Shown in pieces: positions 38,239-48,094 of a stretch of 64,000 bases of DNA (position 1 is its first letter; each line of letters begins with the position of its first letter). The DNA comes from Paenibacillus woosongensis. GTDB taxonomy: Bacteria; Bacillota; Bacilli; Paenibacillales; Paenibacillaceae. The notes under the pieces are model-generated. The model made no database searches, had not been told where the DNA came from, and was given only the letters and a program-made list of their open reading frames with translations. The position numbers and the translations under genes were made by a program. The stretch lies in contig NZ_CP126084.1 of NCBI RefSeq assembly GCF_030122845.1, forward strand, positions 2,232,001-2,296,000. The letters run 5' to 3'.

Positions 38239-39882
38239 ATGAGAAAAGTATGGACTTCCAGCCTAATCATTATGATGTTAGGCACACTGCTCGGATGTTC
38301 GTCCGGAAGCAGTGACAAGACGGGCGCCGGAGCGAACGGCAACGGCGGTGCAGCAGTGCCCAAAACAGAAGAAACTGTGGAAGCGACGGTTTACCCGATC
38401 CAGACCGACAAGACGCTGTCTTATTGGGGAGAAATCAATGGCAACCTGATCGGCGTCAAGGCATCGCATGACGAAATTCCGTTCTTTCAGGATTGGCAGA
38501 AAAAAACCGGGGTTACGTTGAAATTTACAGCTCCGCCGACAGGACAGGTGAAGGAAGCGATGAACGTGCTGCTGGCATCGGGCGATTTGCCGGATTTGCT
38601 CGAGTATAACTTCCTGGGCGATTTCCCGGGCGGGCCGGAGAAGGCGATCAGCGACGGGTATATTGTCAGGCTGAATGATCTGATCGACCAGTATGCGCCT
38701 AATTTAAAGAAATATTTGGCGGAGAATCCCGACGTTGACAAAATGATCAAGACTGATAGCGGCAGCTATTACGCATTTCCGTTCGTACGGGGCGACGAAT
38801 ATTTGCGGGTGTTCCAGGGCCCGATCATCCGCAAGGACTGGCTGGATGAGCTAGGCCTGCCGGTGCCGGAAACGATCGACGAGTGGACGGAGACGCTGAG
38901 GGCGTTTAAAGAGAAAAAAGGAGCCGTCGCCCCGCTTTCCTTCGTCAGCAAGCCGCGATTTTTCAATGAATCCGGGAACGGTGCATTTATCGGCGCATTT
39001 GGTGTCAACCGCGGTTTTTACCAGGAAGACGGCGTGATCAAATATGGTCCGGCCGAGCCGGGGTTCAAGGAATATTTACGTCTGTTCCATGACTGGTATA
39101 AGGAAGGCTTAATCGACAAAAATGCGGCTACGGCGGATACAAAGTCGCTGGATGGCAATATCGCATCCGGTGCGACAGGCGCAACGATCGGCAACGCTGG
39201 CGGCGGGATTGGCAAATGGCAGCCGCTCGTGGAAGCGAATGATCCGAAAGCCGTGCTTGTGGGTGCGCCTTATCCGGTGCTGAACAAGGGCGATAAGCCA
39301 AAGTTTGGACAGCGTAACCAGGCCTATGCTTCCGAAGGCACCGTGGCGATAACAACCGCCGCCAAAGATCCTGAGCTGGCGGTACGCATGCTGGACTATG
39401 GCTATAGCGAAGAAGGCCGCTTGTTCTTCAACTTCGGAACCGAAGGCGTCAGCTACAACATGGAGAACGGTTATCCGACATATACCGATTTGGTGCTGAA
39501 AAATCCGGATAAGCTGGCTCCAGCCCAAGGCATTTCATTATATGCCCGGGGCAGCTACAACGGCCCGTTCATTCAGGACAAACGCTATGCTGAGCAATTC
39601 TTTGCGCTCCAAACCCAGCGCGATGCGGTGACTACTTGGCAGAATACGGATTCGGCGAAATACAATTTGCCGCCGATTACGCCAACGCCGGAGGAGAGCT
39701 CGGAGTATGCAGCGATTATGAACGATATTAATACGCTGGTGGATGAAATGACGCTTAAGATAATTCTGGGCGCGGAGCCGATCGATCAATACGAAAGCTA
39801 TGTCGCCAAGATGAAGTCGCTGAAACTGGATCGCGCTATCGAGATTCAGAACGCTGCCTTGGAGCGTTATAACAGCCGCTAA
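38239..39882 (+). CDS. Family 1 extracellular sugar-binding lipoprotein (LplA-like)
   Basis: A 547-residue lipoprotein with lipobox LLGC after a hydrophobic start, then a family 1 solute-binding fold (WQKKTGVTLKFTAPP, MNVLLASGDLPDLLEYN, YAFPFVRGDEYLRVFQGPIIRKDWLDELGLPVP). It belongs to the large LplA/YtcQ group that binds oligosaccharides, often pectin-derived, outside the membrane. It is the first gene of an operon with two permeases and a GH88 hydrolase. No ATPase is present, as usual for this group, which shares MsmK/MsmX-type ATPases. It has a close paralog at 45512-47176. Confidence 0.93.
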   Translation: MRKVWTSSLIIMMLGTLLGCSSGSSDKTGAGANGNGGAAVPKTEETVEATVYPIQTDKTLSYWGEINGNLIGVKASHDEIPFFQDWQKKTGVTLKFTAPPTGQVKEAMNVLLASGDLPDLLEYNFLGDFPGGPEKAISDGYIVRLNDLIDQYAPNLKKYLAENPDVDKMIKTDSGSYYAFPFVRGDEYLRVFQGPIIRKDWLDELGLPVPETIDEWTETLRAFKEKKGAVAPLSFVSKPRFFNESGNGAFIGAFGVNRGFYQEDGVIKYGPAEPGFKEYLRLFHDWYKEGLIDKNAATADTKSLDGNIASGATGATIGNAGGGIGKWQPLVEANDPKAVLVGAPYPVLNKGDKPKFGQRNQAYASEGTVAITTAAKDPELAVRMLDYGYSEEGRLFFNFGTEGVSYNMENGYPTYTDLVLKNPDKLAPAQGISLYARGSYNGPFIQDKRYAEQFFALQTQRDAVTTWQNTDSAKYNLPPITPTPEESSEYAAIMNDINTLVDEMTLKIILGAEPIDQYESYVAKMKSLKLDRAIEIQNAALERYNSR

Positions 39883-39896
39883 GGACATGCAAAAAA

Positions 39897-39914
39897 GAGG
39901 GCCGTGCGGCCCTC
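39897..39914 (+). terminator. Intra-operon hairpin after the binding protein gene
   Basis: GAGGGCC pairs perfectly with GGCCCTC around GTGC. There is no T-run beyond TCC, so it may protect or partly end the mRNA and raise binding-protein output over the permeases. Confidence 0.5.
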
Positions 39915-39944
39915 TCCATTTGAAACGAGGTGAATGACAACGCC

Positions 39945-40868
39945 ATGGCGAATCCGCAATCCTTCAAGCGCCGATTTATCCGGGATTTCATCCTTAATAA
40001 ATATCTTTATCTGATGATCCTTCCGGTCATTGCCTATTATATTATTTTCCATTATGGGCCGATGTACGGAGCTCTGATCGCTTTCAAGAACTATTCGCCG
40101 ATGAAGGGCATTCTCGGCAGTGATTGGGTAGGGCTTCATCATTTTCAGGATTTTTTCAACAGCTACTATTTCCTGCGAATCCTGAAAAATACGCTGCTCA
40201 TTAGTGTCTACTCGCTGCTGTTCGAGTTTCCGGCGCCCATCCTGCTTGCACTGCTCATTAATGAGGTGCGGCACCGCTTATTTAAACGAGTCGTTCAAAC
40301 GATTACGTACATGCCATATTTCATCTCACTCGTCGTCATTTGCGGGATTATTACCGATTTTACGAATGCCGACGGCTTGATCAACCGGTTGTTCGTCTGG
40401 CTTGGCTACGATGGGCAGGCGATGCTGCAGAAGCCGGAGCTGTTCCGGCCGATTTATATTTTGTCGGAGATCTGGCAGCGAATCGGCTGGGAGTCGATTA
40501 TTTATATCGCCGCCTTGATGGGCATCGATCAGGAGCAGTATGAGGCGGCGCGGATGGACGGGGCGAACCGTTTTAAGCAGATGCTCTACATTACATTGCC
40601 CGGCATTTTGCCGACGATCGCTATTATGCTTATATTGCGAATGGGAAATTTGCTGAATGTCGGCTTTGAGAAAATCATACTTCTGTACAATCCGGTCACC
40701 TACGAGACGGCCGACGTAATCTCTTCCTTCGTCTACCGCAAAGGGCTGCTCGAATTCGGCTGGAGCTACAGCGCAGCGGTCGGACTGTTTAACTCGGTGA
40801 TCAATCTCATTCTGCTAATATCGGCCAACTATATCAGCCGCAGAGTGAGCAAAAGCAGCTTATGGTGA
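39945..40868 (+). CDS. ABC sugar transporter permease (LplB-like)
   Basis: A 307-residue permease of the binding-protein-dependent type with six predicted helices. The N-terminal basic segment leads to YLYLMILPVIAYYIIFHYGPMYG, and the EAA loop that contacts the ATPase is EYEAARMDGANRFKQMLYITLPGI. It forms the membrane channel with the next gene. The ATG at 39945 has GAGGTGA about 11 bases upstream; an in-frame GTG at 39930 overlaps that site and is less likely. Confidence 0.93.
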   Translation: MANPQSFKRRFIRDFILNKYLYLMILPVIAYYIIFHYGPMYGALIAFKNYSPMKGILGSDWVGLHHFQDFFNSYYFLRILKNTLLISVYSLLFEFPAPILLALLINEVRHRLFKRVVQTITYMPYFISLVVICGIITDFTNADGLINRLFVWLGYDGQAMLQKPELFRPIYILSEIWQRIGWESIIYIAALMGIDQEQYEAARMDGANRFKQMLYITLPGILPTIAIMLILRMGNLLNVGFEKIILLYNPVTYETADVISSFVYRKGLLEFGWSYSAAVGLFNSVINLILLISANYISRRVSKSSLW

Positions 40869-40879
40869 GGTGAAAATGG

Positions 40880-41764
40880 ATGAACAAAACGAAGGTTGGC
40901 TTATTCGACCGGGCCTTTGATATCGGTATTTATATGATTTTGATCTTGCTGGTTGTCGTTACGCTGTACCCGCTGCTCTACGTGCTGTTCGCCTCATTCA
41001 GCGATGCCGGTAAGCTAATTGTGAATAAGGGGATACTGTGGAGGCCGCTAGGATTCAGCTTGGACGCGTACAAAAGTGTCATGGCCAATCCAGGCATCGG
41101 TATCGGATACCGGAACACGATTTTTATCGTTGTTATGGGTGTTGCCGTGAATTTGTTTATGACTGCGCTTGGCGCATATGTATTGTCTCGCAAAAATGTC
41201 ATGTGGAACAACGTGCTGATGTTCATCATCGTGTTTACGATGTTTTTTGGCGGCGGCCTCATTCCGCTCTATTTGATCGTAAAAGGGGTGGGCCTCCTTG
41301 ATACGCTCTGGTCGACGATTATTCCGTTTGCGGTCAGCACGTTCAATCTGATTATTATGCGAACCTCCTTTATGGGAATTCCCGACAGCCTGGAGGAATC
41401 GGCCAAGATGGATGGAGCGAACCATTTTACAATTCTGTTCCGTATCATTATTCCGTTATCGATGCCGGTCATCGCCGTGATGATTTTATATTATGCGGTA
41501 GATAAATGGAACGGCTGGTTCTATGCGTCGGTATTTATCAAGAGCCGTGAGCTTTTTCCGCTGCAGCTTGTGCTCAGGGAAATTCTGATCGCCAATTCGA
41601 CCGACAGCATGTCTGCGGGGGCATCGGCGGGCGACCGCCATCAAATCGGCGAGACGATCAAGTATGCGACGATTATGGTCGCTACGGTTCCGATTTTATG
41701 CGTCTATCCTTTCGTGCAGCGGTTTTTCGTAAAGGGTGTCATGATCGGTTCATTAAAAGGTTGA
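40880..41764 (+). CDS. ABC sugar transporter permease (LplC/YesQ-like)
   Basis: The second permease subunit, 294 residues, has an N-terminal helix (IGIYMILILLVVVTLYPLLYVLF) and the EAA loop LEESAKMDGANHFTILFRIIIPLSMP. It pairs with the preceding LplB-like protein. GAGGTG lies upstream of the ATG, 11 bases after the previous stop. It belongs to the CUT1 group used for oligosaccharides. Confidence 0.93.
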   Translation: MNKTKVGLFDRAFDIGIYMILILLVVVTLYPLLYVLFASFSDAGKLIVNKGILWRPLGFSLDAYKSVMANPGIGIGYRNTIFIVVMGVAVNLFMTALGAYVLSRKNVMWNNVLMFIIVFTMFFGGGLIPLYLIVKGVGLLDTLWSTIIPFAVSTFNLIIMRTSFMGIPDSLEESAKMDGANHFTILFRIIIPLSMPVIAVMILYYAVDKWNGWFYASVFIKSRELFPLQLVLREILIANSTDSMSAGASAGDRHQIGETIKYATIMVATVPILCVYPFVQRFFVKGVMIGSLKG

Positions 41765-41798
41765 ATCTGAATCGCAGTTTGAATGAGGAGGCAGGGAT

Positions 41799-42920
41799 AT
41801 GAGCAGGTGGAAGGCATTAAATGCGGCAGCTATTTGGGAGCAAATCGTCCTCAAGCTCGACGGAATGATCGCGGCGATGGGAGAGAAATCGCCGCATGTC
41901 GCAGGAGCTACAGGGAAATATGATGATATGCGGCTTGATTGGTGGACGTCTGGTTTTTGGCCGGGCATGCTCTGGATTGCCTACGATATGACGGCAGAAG
42001 AACGGTACAGGTCGTCAGCCTGGAGCTGGGATGAGCGGCTGGAGAAGCTAATGCTGCAGGTTAATAATTTCGATCATGACGTGGGCTTTCAGTTCCTGCC
42101 GACGGCAGCTATCAAGTATAAGCTGACCGGGGATGCTGAAGCGAGAAGACGCGCGCTTTACGCGGCCAACTTCCTGGCAGGGCGCTTCAATTTGCGAGGC
42201 AAGTTCATTCGAGCCTGGAACGGGGATAAGCATGGCTGGTCTATCGTGGATACAGGCATGAATTTATCTTTGCTATTTTGGGCGGCCAGCGAGAGTGGCG
42301 ATCCGCGCTTTTCGCATATTGCGCAGGAGCATGCGAATACGATGTTGAATTATTTCATCAGAGAGGACGGTTCTGTGCATCATATTATCGATTTCGACCC
42401 GGCAACCGGCGAATTCACGGAAGCGATCGGCGGGCAGGGAGCCGGGCCGGATTCGGCCTGGAGCAGGGGGGCGGCGTGGGCACTGTATGGTATGGCCAAT
42501 GCCTTCCGGTTCACGGGAGAATCAAAGTATCTTCACGCTGCACAGCGTGTAGCGAACTTCTTTATCGCCCATTTGCCGGAAGATCATATTCCGCATTGGG
42601 ATTTTCGAGTGGAGACGGGTCTGGAAGGGGAGCCGCGGGACAGCTCGGCCGGAGCATGCGCGGCCTCAGGATTACTTGAGCTGGCTGATTTGCTGCCTGA
42701 GCCGGAAGGCCGCTGTTACCGCATGGCGGCCGAGCGGATTCTCGGTTCTTTGTACGAGAACTACGGAACATGGGATCTCCCGAGTCATGAAGCCATATTG
42801 CTGCAGGGAACCGGGCATAAGCCAGCCGGGCAGAATGTCAACGTTTCGCTCATTTACGGCGACTACTTTTTCGTTGAAGCGATCGCGAAGCTGAACGGAT
42901 GGAGCCATCGTATATTTTAA
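41799..42920 (+). CDS. GH88 unsaturated glucuronyl/galacturonyl hydrolase
   Basis: A cytoplasmic 373-residue (alpha/alpha)6-barrel enzyme without signal peptide. It hydrates and releases the unsaturated uronic acid left at the non-reducing end by polysaccharide lyases. The two key aspartates of GH88 are visible as D94 in NNFDHDVGF and D151 in IVDTGMNLSLLFW. SRGAAWALYGMANAFRFTG and the C-terminal VNVSLIYGDYFFVEAI are also typical. GH105 is a related alternative, but these motifs look more like GH88. It follows the permeases after 34 bases, so it should act on imported lyase products. Confidence 0.87.
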   Translation: MSRWKALNAAAIWEQIVLKLDGMIAAMGEKSPHVAGATGKYDDMRLDWWTSGFWPGMLWIAYDMTAEERYRSSAWSWDERLEKLMLQVNNFDHDVGFQFLPTAAIKYKLTGDAEARRRALYAANFLAGRFNLRGKFIRAWNGDKHGWSIVDTGMNLSLLFWAASESGDPRFSHIAQEHANTMLNYFIREDGSVHHIIDFDPATGEFTEAIGGQGAGPDSAWSRGAAWALYGMANAFRFTGESKYLHAAQRVANFFIAHLPEDHIPHWDFRVETGLEGEPRDSSAGACAASGLLELADLLPEPEGRCYRMAAERILGSLYENYGTWDLPSHEAILLQGTGHKPAGQNVNVSLIYGDYFFVEAIAKLNGWSHRIF

Positions 42921-42946
42921 TCTGGTACCCGGCTGACATAAATATT

Positions 42947-42998
42947 AACGCAGAAAACCCGGGGACTTCGCGTCCCTACGGGTTATTTGCGTTTTTTA
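42947..42998 (+). terminator. Terminator of the sugar import operon
   Basis: AACGCA pairs with TGCGTT, AACCCG with CGGGTT and GGGAC with GTCCC, followed by TTTT. Confidence 0.88.
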
Positions 42999-43079
42999 AT
43001 AGGGAAATACGCCTTTGGCTAGAGGTTTTGTCAATCGAATTGCAGCTTTTAGGCATTCCGAAATCCGGCATTTTATCGG

Positions 43080-43104
43080 TATAATGTAATTGTAAACGTT
43101 TTAA
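43080..43104 (+). promoter_or_regulatory. -10 box with adjacent cre-like site before the AraC-type regulator
   Basis: TATAAT (43080-43085) is followed after five bases by TGTAAACGTTTTAA (43091-43104), which fits the cre consensus at 13 of 14 positions. Lying over the start point, CcpA binding would block transcription. A clear -35 was not seen. Confidence 0.65.
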
Positions 43105-43142
43105 TTTTAATCATTTTAATCGAATATACGGGTGATGATAGC

Positions 43143-45488
43143 TTGATAAATATTCATTATTTATGGCAGAGACGCAAAAGCATTATTGTCACTTGGCTGC
43201 TGTCTTACAGTGCGGTTCTTTTCGTGCCGATTATGATCAGCCTGGTCATTTATTCTCAGGCGAGTCATGCGCTGAAGAGTGAGATTCACCGTGCCAACGA
43301 TTCTTTGCTGAAGCAGATGCGCTACACGATCGATAATCAGATCGATCTGATGAAACGTCTTAATATGGAAATAACCTGGAACGGCAAGCTCCAAAATTTA
43401 ATGTATTCCAACAGGCCGGCGAACGAGGCGCCCTTCGCAGCCTATCAGCTCGTAAAGGAATTTCGGCTGTACAAAACTTCTTATGCTTCAATCGATGAAT
43501 TCTACGTCGTTTGGGATCAAGGGGATTCCGTACTGCGTTCTGGAAATATCAGAGATATGAGAACGGCTTTTTATACGATTCATAATACGGGGGCTCTCTC
43601 CTATGACCAATGGCTGGAGACGATTCACCAGGCGGGAACGAAACGCTTCACGGTGCTTCCCCGTCTGGACGCTGCGCCGGTACAGACCTCCATCGCGTAC
43701 ATTACACAGCTGCCCTATGATTTGAACGGCAGGGAGACCGGGACCGTCGTAGTGATGGCGGATGCGGAAAAATTCCATGCGGCGATCGAGAACATCTCTG
43801 GGTTTAGCGGCGGTTTGCTGCTCATTCTGAATCAGGACAACGAGATCCTTCTATCAAATCGGCCGGGGGCGCCGGAGTTGAAGCCTTTTATGGAGGGCGA
43901 GCGCGTCCGGCTATCCTCACCCCGGGCCGGAGAGTCCGAGCTGTTCTATATTCCGTCGGAAGTATCGGAGCTGAAGTATGCCCTGATCATTCCAAGCAGT
44001 ATCTATTGGGAGAAGGCGGAATATGTCCGCAGCTTTACTTATATCAGCATCCTGATCAGCGTCATTGGCGCCGGGGTGTTGACCTGGTTTTTCATGCGCC
44101 GCAATTATTCGCCGATTCAGGAGCTCGTACAATCCATCAACGGCAAGAATATGGCGGAAGAGCTTGGGGATGGGAACGAGCTGCGGATCATTCTAAGGGC
44201 GATATTGAACGCCAGAAGCGAGAAGGACCAGATTGCCATGCAGCTGAAAAAACATCAGCAGGTGCTCAGGTCCAACATGATTCACCGGCTGCTTAAGGGG
44301 AGGCTGGACACCCCTGTGCCGTATGAGGAGGCGTTCCGTTCTTTTCATATGACGCTGCATTCCAATGAGTTCGCGGTGATCTTATTAGTTCTCGAAAATG
44401 AAGAAAGCCTCTATGAGAAGCTGCCGGGCATTGATCTTAATGAGAGAAGGAAGCTGATCCCGTTTATTATCGCCAACGTCGTGGAGGAACTGGTTGGTCA
44501 GCGCCATCATGCCGGATATGTGACAGAGATTGATGATATGCTGGTGTGCCTGGTCAACCTGAAGCCGGATGTTCCATATGTGCTGCAGGAGCTGCGGGAT
44601 ATCGCGGCAGAGGCGCAAAATTTCCTGGGACAATATGACATGGAGCTTACGATTTCTATTAGCGGCAGCCATTCCAACTGGTCGGGGATCGCTGGAGCGT
44701 ACCAGGAGGCAGTCGATGCCATGGAGTATAAAATGGTGCTGGGGAAAAAGGGGATCATCGCTTTAGCAGATATACGCATGGATGCGGCGGATAACGCGCA
44801 GTCCGGCTACTACTATCCCCTCCAGGTGGAGCAGCAGCTTATCAATTTGATCAAGGCTGGCGATATTGAGCAGGCTTCTGCCTACATGAACGAAATTACC
44901 GAGCGCAACTTCAGCAAGCCGGTCATGTCATTGGCGCTGGCCCGCTGTTTCATTTTCAATCTGGTCGCCACGGTCATAAAAGCGATCAACGAGCTTGGCG
45001 GCGGAGATAGCGACATTTTAAGAAAAAATCCGCTTTGGATGGATACCATTATGGCCTGCGATACGATTCAGGAGATGCGGCAGGAGCTGCAAATCCTGCT
45101 GGGGGAAGTGTGCGCCTTCGCCGCAGCCAAGCGGACAGCGAACGTATCGCAGGAGCGGGAAGGGTCATTGCGCGATCTGACTGCGCAGGTAACTTGTTAT
45201 ATTGAAGAAAATTACCAGGACGCGAACCTGAATGTGAATGCGATCGGAGATCATTTTGATCTGAAGGGCAGCTATTTGTCGCGGCTGTTTAAAAGTCAGA
45301 CGGGAGAGGGATTGCTTGACTACATTCATAAGACGCGTATCGCGCAAGCCAAGCAAATGATCCAGGCCAAGCGGGATTCGATAAACGAAATTTCCAGGCT
45401 TGTCGGTTATAATGACGTAGCTACCTTCATTCGCGTGTTTAAGAAGTATGAAGGCATTACACCAGGCAAGTATAAAGAAATTTATTAA
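43143..45488 (+). CDS. Membrane AraC-type regulator with extracellular sensor (YesS-like)
   Basis: A 781-residue one-component regulator. It has one membrane helix near residues 15-38, an extracytoplasmic sensor (about 40-295), a second helix (about 297-317; FTYISILISVIGAGVLTWFF), a HAMP-like segment, a GGDEF-unrelated central region, and a C-terminal AraC DNA-binding domain (about 675-780; NVNAIGDHFDLKGSYLSRLFKSQ and VGYNDVATFIRVFKKYEGITPGKYK). Such proteins in Paenibacillus and Bacillus sense oligosaccharides and activate nearby ABC and CAZyme genes. The start is TTG with GGTGAT upstream. It lies between the import operon and a second binding protein, 23 bases before the latter. Confidence 0.9.
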   Translation: MINIHYLWQRRKSIIVTWLLSYSAVLFVPIMISLVIYSQASHALKSEIHRANDSLLKQMRYTIDNQIDLMKRLNMEITWNGKLQNLMYSNRPANEAPFAAYQLVKEFRLYKTSYASIDEFYVVWDQGDSVLRSGNIRDMRTAFYTIHNTGALSYDQWLETIHQAGTKRFTVLPRLDAAPVQTSIAYITQLPYDLNGRETGTVVVMADAEKFHAAIENISGFSGGLLLILNQDNEILLSNRPGAPELKPFMEGERVRLSSPRAGESELFYIPSEVSELKYALIIPSSIYWEKAEYVRSFTYISILISVIGAGVLTWFFMRRNYSPIQELVQSINGKNMAEELGDGNELRIILRAILNARSEKDQIAMQLKKHQQVLRSNMIHRLLKGRLDTPVPYEEAFRSFHMTLHSNEFAVILLVLENEESLYEKLPGIDLNERRKLIPFIIANVVEELVGQRHHAGYVTEIDDMLVCLVNLKPDVPYVLQELRDIAAEAQNFLGQYDMELTISISGSHSNWSGIAGAYQEAVDAMEYKMVLGKKGIIALADIRMDAADNAQSGYYYPLQVEQQLINLIKAGDIEQASAYMNEITERNFSKPVMSLALARCFIFNLVATVIKAINELGGGDSDILRKNPLWMDTIMACDTIQEMRQELQILLGEVCAFAAAKRTANVSQEREGSLRDLTAQVTCYIEENYQDANLNVNAIGDHFDLKGSYLSRLFKSQTGEGLLDYIHKTRIAQAKQMIQAKRDSINEISRLVGYNDVATFIRVFKKYEGITPGKYKEIY

Positions 45489-45511
45489 CAGGATGAGGAG
45501 GGCCTTCGCTG

Positions 45512-47176
45512 ATGAGAGGGGAGAGAGCTTTCGCCCGGGCTCGGTTTGGAACGGTTGTGTTGGGAATTGTACTGGCGCTTACGATGACGATGCTAAGCGC
45601 TTGCGATATAAATACGGCTGCTTCTCAAATACAAGGAAATGTCGCTGATACTCCGCCGGAGGTTATAGAAGCAGGCGCGGACGGCGAGGCGCTGACGTAT
45701 TGGGCGGAGCTGAACGGCAATGCCGCGGGCATTAAGCCGACTTTTCAGGAGGTGCCTTTTTTCCAAGAATGGCAAAAGAAGACGGGGGTGAAGCTGCACT
45801 TCATTCAGCCTCCCCAGAACCAGGCGAAGGACGCCATTAACGTGCTGCTTGCCTCGGGCGAGCTGCCGGATATGATGGAGTACGAATGGAACAGTTTTCC
45901 CGGAGGACCGGAGAAGGCGATCAAGGACGGATACATTTTAAGGCTGAATGAGGCGATCGATGCTTACGCGCCGAATTTGAAAAAATACTTAAGCGAGCAT
46001 CCCGATATTGATAAGCAGATTCGGACGGCTGATGGGAGCTATTACATCTTTCCGTTCATCCAAGGGGATGACCGCTTGCGGACATATCAGGGGCTGATTC
46101 TGCGGAAGGACTGGCTGGATGAGCTCGGGCTCGGCGTTCCGGTCACGATCCATGAATGGCATACGGTGCTCAAGGCCTTCAAGGAGAGGAAGGGGATAGA
46201 GGCGCCCCTAACCTTTCTGGGCGTTCCCAGTCCGTTATTTGGCATAGAAGGCGGCGGATTCATCGGGGCATATGGCATTAAGAAGGACTTCTATGTGGAG
46301 GACGGACAGGTGAAATTTGGCCCGCAGGAGGCAGGCTATAGGGATTTCTTGGCCTTATTCCGGGACTGGTATGCCGAGGGGCTTATAGACAGAAATTTTG
46401 CCGCGGTCGATTCCGTGACGCAGGATGTAAGCATGCTCACGGGGCGGAGCGGGGCTAGCATCTGGAATGCAGGCGCCGGGATCGGCACCTGGCTGCCGGT
46501 ACTGCGGGAGAATGATCCGGGCGCAAAATTGATCGCTGCTCCGTATCCCGTCCTGCACAAGGGGGAGCGCTCCAAATTCGGGCAAAGGGCTTCTGCGGTC
46601 GGCTTTAGCGGTGTTGCGATATCAAGCAAAAGCAAACATGTCGAGCAGGCCGTCCGCATGCTGGATTATGGTTATGGCCCTGAAGGACATATGCTGTTCA
46701 ATTTCGGTATTGAAGGCCTCAGCTACGAGATGAAGGACGGGTATCCGCGGTATACGGATTTGATTCTGAACAATCCAGATAGACTGGCTCCATCCCAGGC
46801 GCTTGCGATGTATACGCGGGCGAGCTACTTCGGGCCGTTTGTGCAAGATATCCGCTATATGGAGCAATATTATATGCTGCCGGAGCAAAAAGAGGCGATC
46901 CGGCTTTGGTCGGATACCGATGCGGCGAAATACGCGCTGCCCTCTACCCCGAAAACGGAGAAGGAAAGCGCGGAGCTGTCGGCGATTATGCAGGATGTAA
47001 CGACGCTGGTCGATGAAATGTCGCTGAAGATCATCCTGGGCATTGAGCCGCTTAGCGCTTTTGACGCTTATGTGGAGCAATTGAAATCGCTAAACATCGA
47101 CCGGGCCATTGAGCTTCAGCAGACGGCGCTAGAACGGTACAATCAGTCGGTTATGAATGAGAGGGTGAAAGAATAG
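45512..47176 (+). CDS. Family 1 extracellular sugar-binding lipoprotein, paralog
   Basis: A 554-residue lipoprotein with lipobox LSAC. Its sequence follows the binding protein at 38239-39882 closely along the whole length (GEAL/ LTYWAELNGN, MNVLLASG-type NVLLASGELPDMMEY, FPGGPEKAIKDGY, LRKDWLDELGLGVP, EMSLKIILG). GAGGAGGG precedes the ATG. It is probably co-transcribed with the regulator. No permease follows, so it may use the LplB/LplC-like pair of the first operon, giving that channel a second specificity, or it may act as a sensor partner for the regulator (inference). Confidence 0.9.
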   Translation: MRGERAFARARFGTVVLGIVLALTMTMLSACDINTAASQIQGNVADTPPEVIEAGADGEALTYWAELNGNAAGIKPTFQEVPFFQEWQKKTGVKLHFIQPPQNQAKDAINVLLASGELPDMMEYEWNSFPGGPEKAIKDGYILRLNEAIDAYAPNLKKYLSEHPDIDKQIRTADGSYYIFPFIQGDDRLRTYQGLILRKDWLDELGLGVPVTIHEWHTVLKAFKERKGIEAPLTFLGVPSPLFGIEGGGFIGAYGIKKDFYVEDGQVKFGPQEAGYRDFLALFRDWYAEGLIDRNFAAVDSVTQDVSMLTGRSGASIWNAGAGIGTWLPVLRENDPGAKLIAAPYPVLHKGERSKFGQRASAVGFSGVAISSKSKHVEQAVRMLDYGYGPEGHMLFNFGIEGLSYEMKDGYPRYTDLILNNPDRLAPSQALAMYTRASYFGPFVQDIRYMEQYYMLPEQKEAIRLWSDTDAAKYALPSTPKTEKESAELSAIMQDVTTLVDEMSLKIILGIEPLSAFDAYVEQLKSLNIDRAIELQQTALERYNQSVMNERVKE

Positions 47177-47278
47177 TTGGCGGTGTCTTGCCGGAGAATG
47201 ATAAAAAAAAATGGTGCAGGATCAGGCAAGCGTGCTATATTGTAATTAAAATCTTTTTACGAGAAAGGATCTGCACGA

Positions 47279-47962
47279 ATGAAACTGATCTACACAGGCA
47301 AGACCAAAGACGTATATGCTCTCGAAGATGGCAACTATTTGCTGAAATTCAAAGATGACGTGACCGGGGAGAACGGCGTATTTGATCCAGGCGCCAACAC
47401 GGTTGGGCTAACGATGGAGGGTGCAGGCAAAGCCGGACTCCGTTTGACGAAGTATTTCTTTGAAATATTAAAGGAAAAAGAGATTCCTACGCACTATATA
47501 GATGCTGATATCGACAACGCGACGATGACGGTAAAACCGGCGACCGTATTCGGTAAAGGCCTGGAGGTCATTTGCCGCTACAGAGCGGTGGGAAGCTTCC
47601 TGCGCCGCTATGGCATGTATGCAGAGGAAGGTCAAGCCCTGGACGCTTTCGTGGAAGTGACCATTAAAGACGACGAGCGCCAAGATCCGCCGATTTCGGA
47701 GGATGCGCTGGACATGCTGGGGATTTTATCCTCCGCTGAGTACAAGGTGCTTAAAGAGCTGACGCAAACGATAGGCCATGTCGTTAAAGACGAGCTTGCA
47801 AAGAAGGGCGTTGAGCTGTACGACATCAAATTTGAGTTCGGCCGGGTAGACGATGGCGCACAAATCGTTCTGATCGACGAAATTTCCGGCGGCAATATGC
47901 GCGCTTACAAGGATGGCCAATATGTAGAACCGCTGGAATTGGAGAAGCTGATCGTCGGCTAA
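47279..47962 (+). CDS. purC: Phosphoribosylaminoimidazole-succinocarboxamide synthase
   Basis: A complete 227-residue SAICAR synthetase, which joins aspartate to CAIR with ATP in purine synthesis. It has the opening YTGKTKDVYALEDGNYLLKFKDDVTG, the CRYRAVGSFLRRYG segment and the closing VLIDEISGGNMRAY. AAAGGA lies upstream of the ATG, and TATATT/TATTGT near 47235 may be its -10. It stands alone, away from any pur operon, so it could be a second copy or a relocated single gene. Confidence 0.93.
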   Translation: MKLIYTGKTKDVYALEDGNYLLKFKDDVTGENGVFDPGANTVGLTMEGAGKAGLRLTKYFFEILKEKEIPTHYIDADIDNATMTVKPATVFGKGLEVICRYRAVGSFLRRYGMYAEEGQALDAFVEVTIKDDERQDPPISEDALDMLGILSSAEYKVLKELTQTIGHVVKDELAKKGVELYDIKFEFGRVDDGAQIVLIDEISGGNMRAYKDGQYVEPLELEKLIVG

Positions 47963-48033
47963 GCGATTTGCCGTAAAGCCTTTCAGAATGAAGCGGTTCT
48001 GATGTATAATTATGGAAGAGAGTTGCAGAGCAC

Positions 48034-48077
48034 AGACCCAGCCCCAAAATGACGATTTTGGCCTGGGTCATTTTTTT
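48034..48077 (+). terminator. Terminator after purC
   Basis: GACCCAG and CCAAAAT pair with ATTTTGG and CTGGGTC around GACG, followed by a long T-run (48071-48077). It lies within 20 bases of the next start, so it may also shape that gene's leader. Confidence 0.88.
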
Positions 48078-48094
48078 ATATGGAGACGTGAGGA

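Noticed and set aside
41799-42920. GH105 unsaturated rhamnogalacturonyl hydrolase (YteR/YesR)
   Set aside because: FDHDVGF, IVDTGMNL and the VNVSLIYGDYFF end resemble GH88 more; kept as an alternative only.
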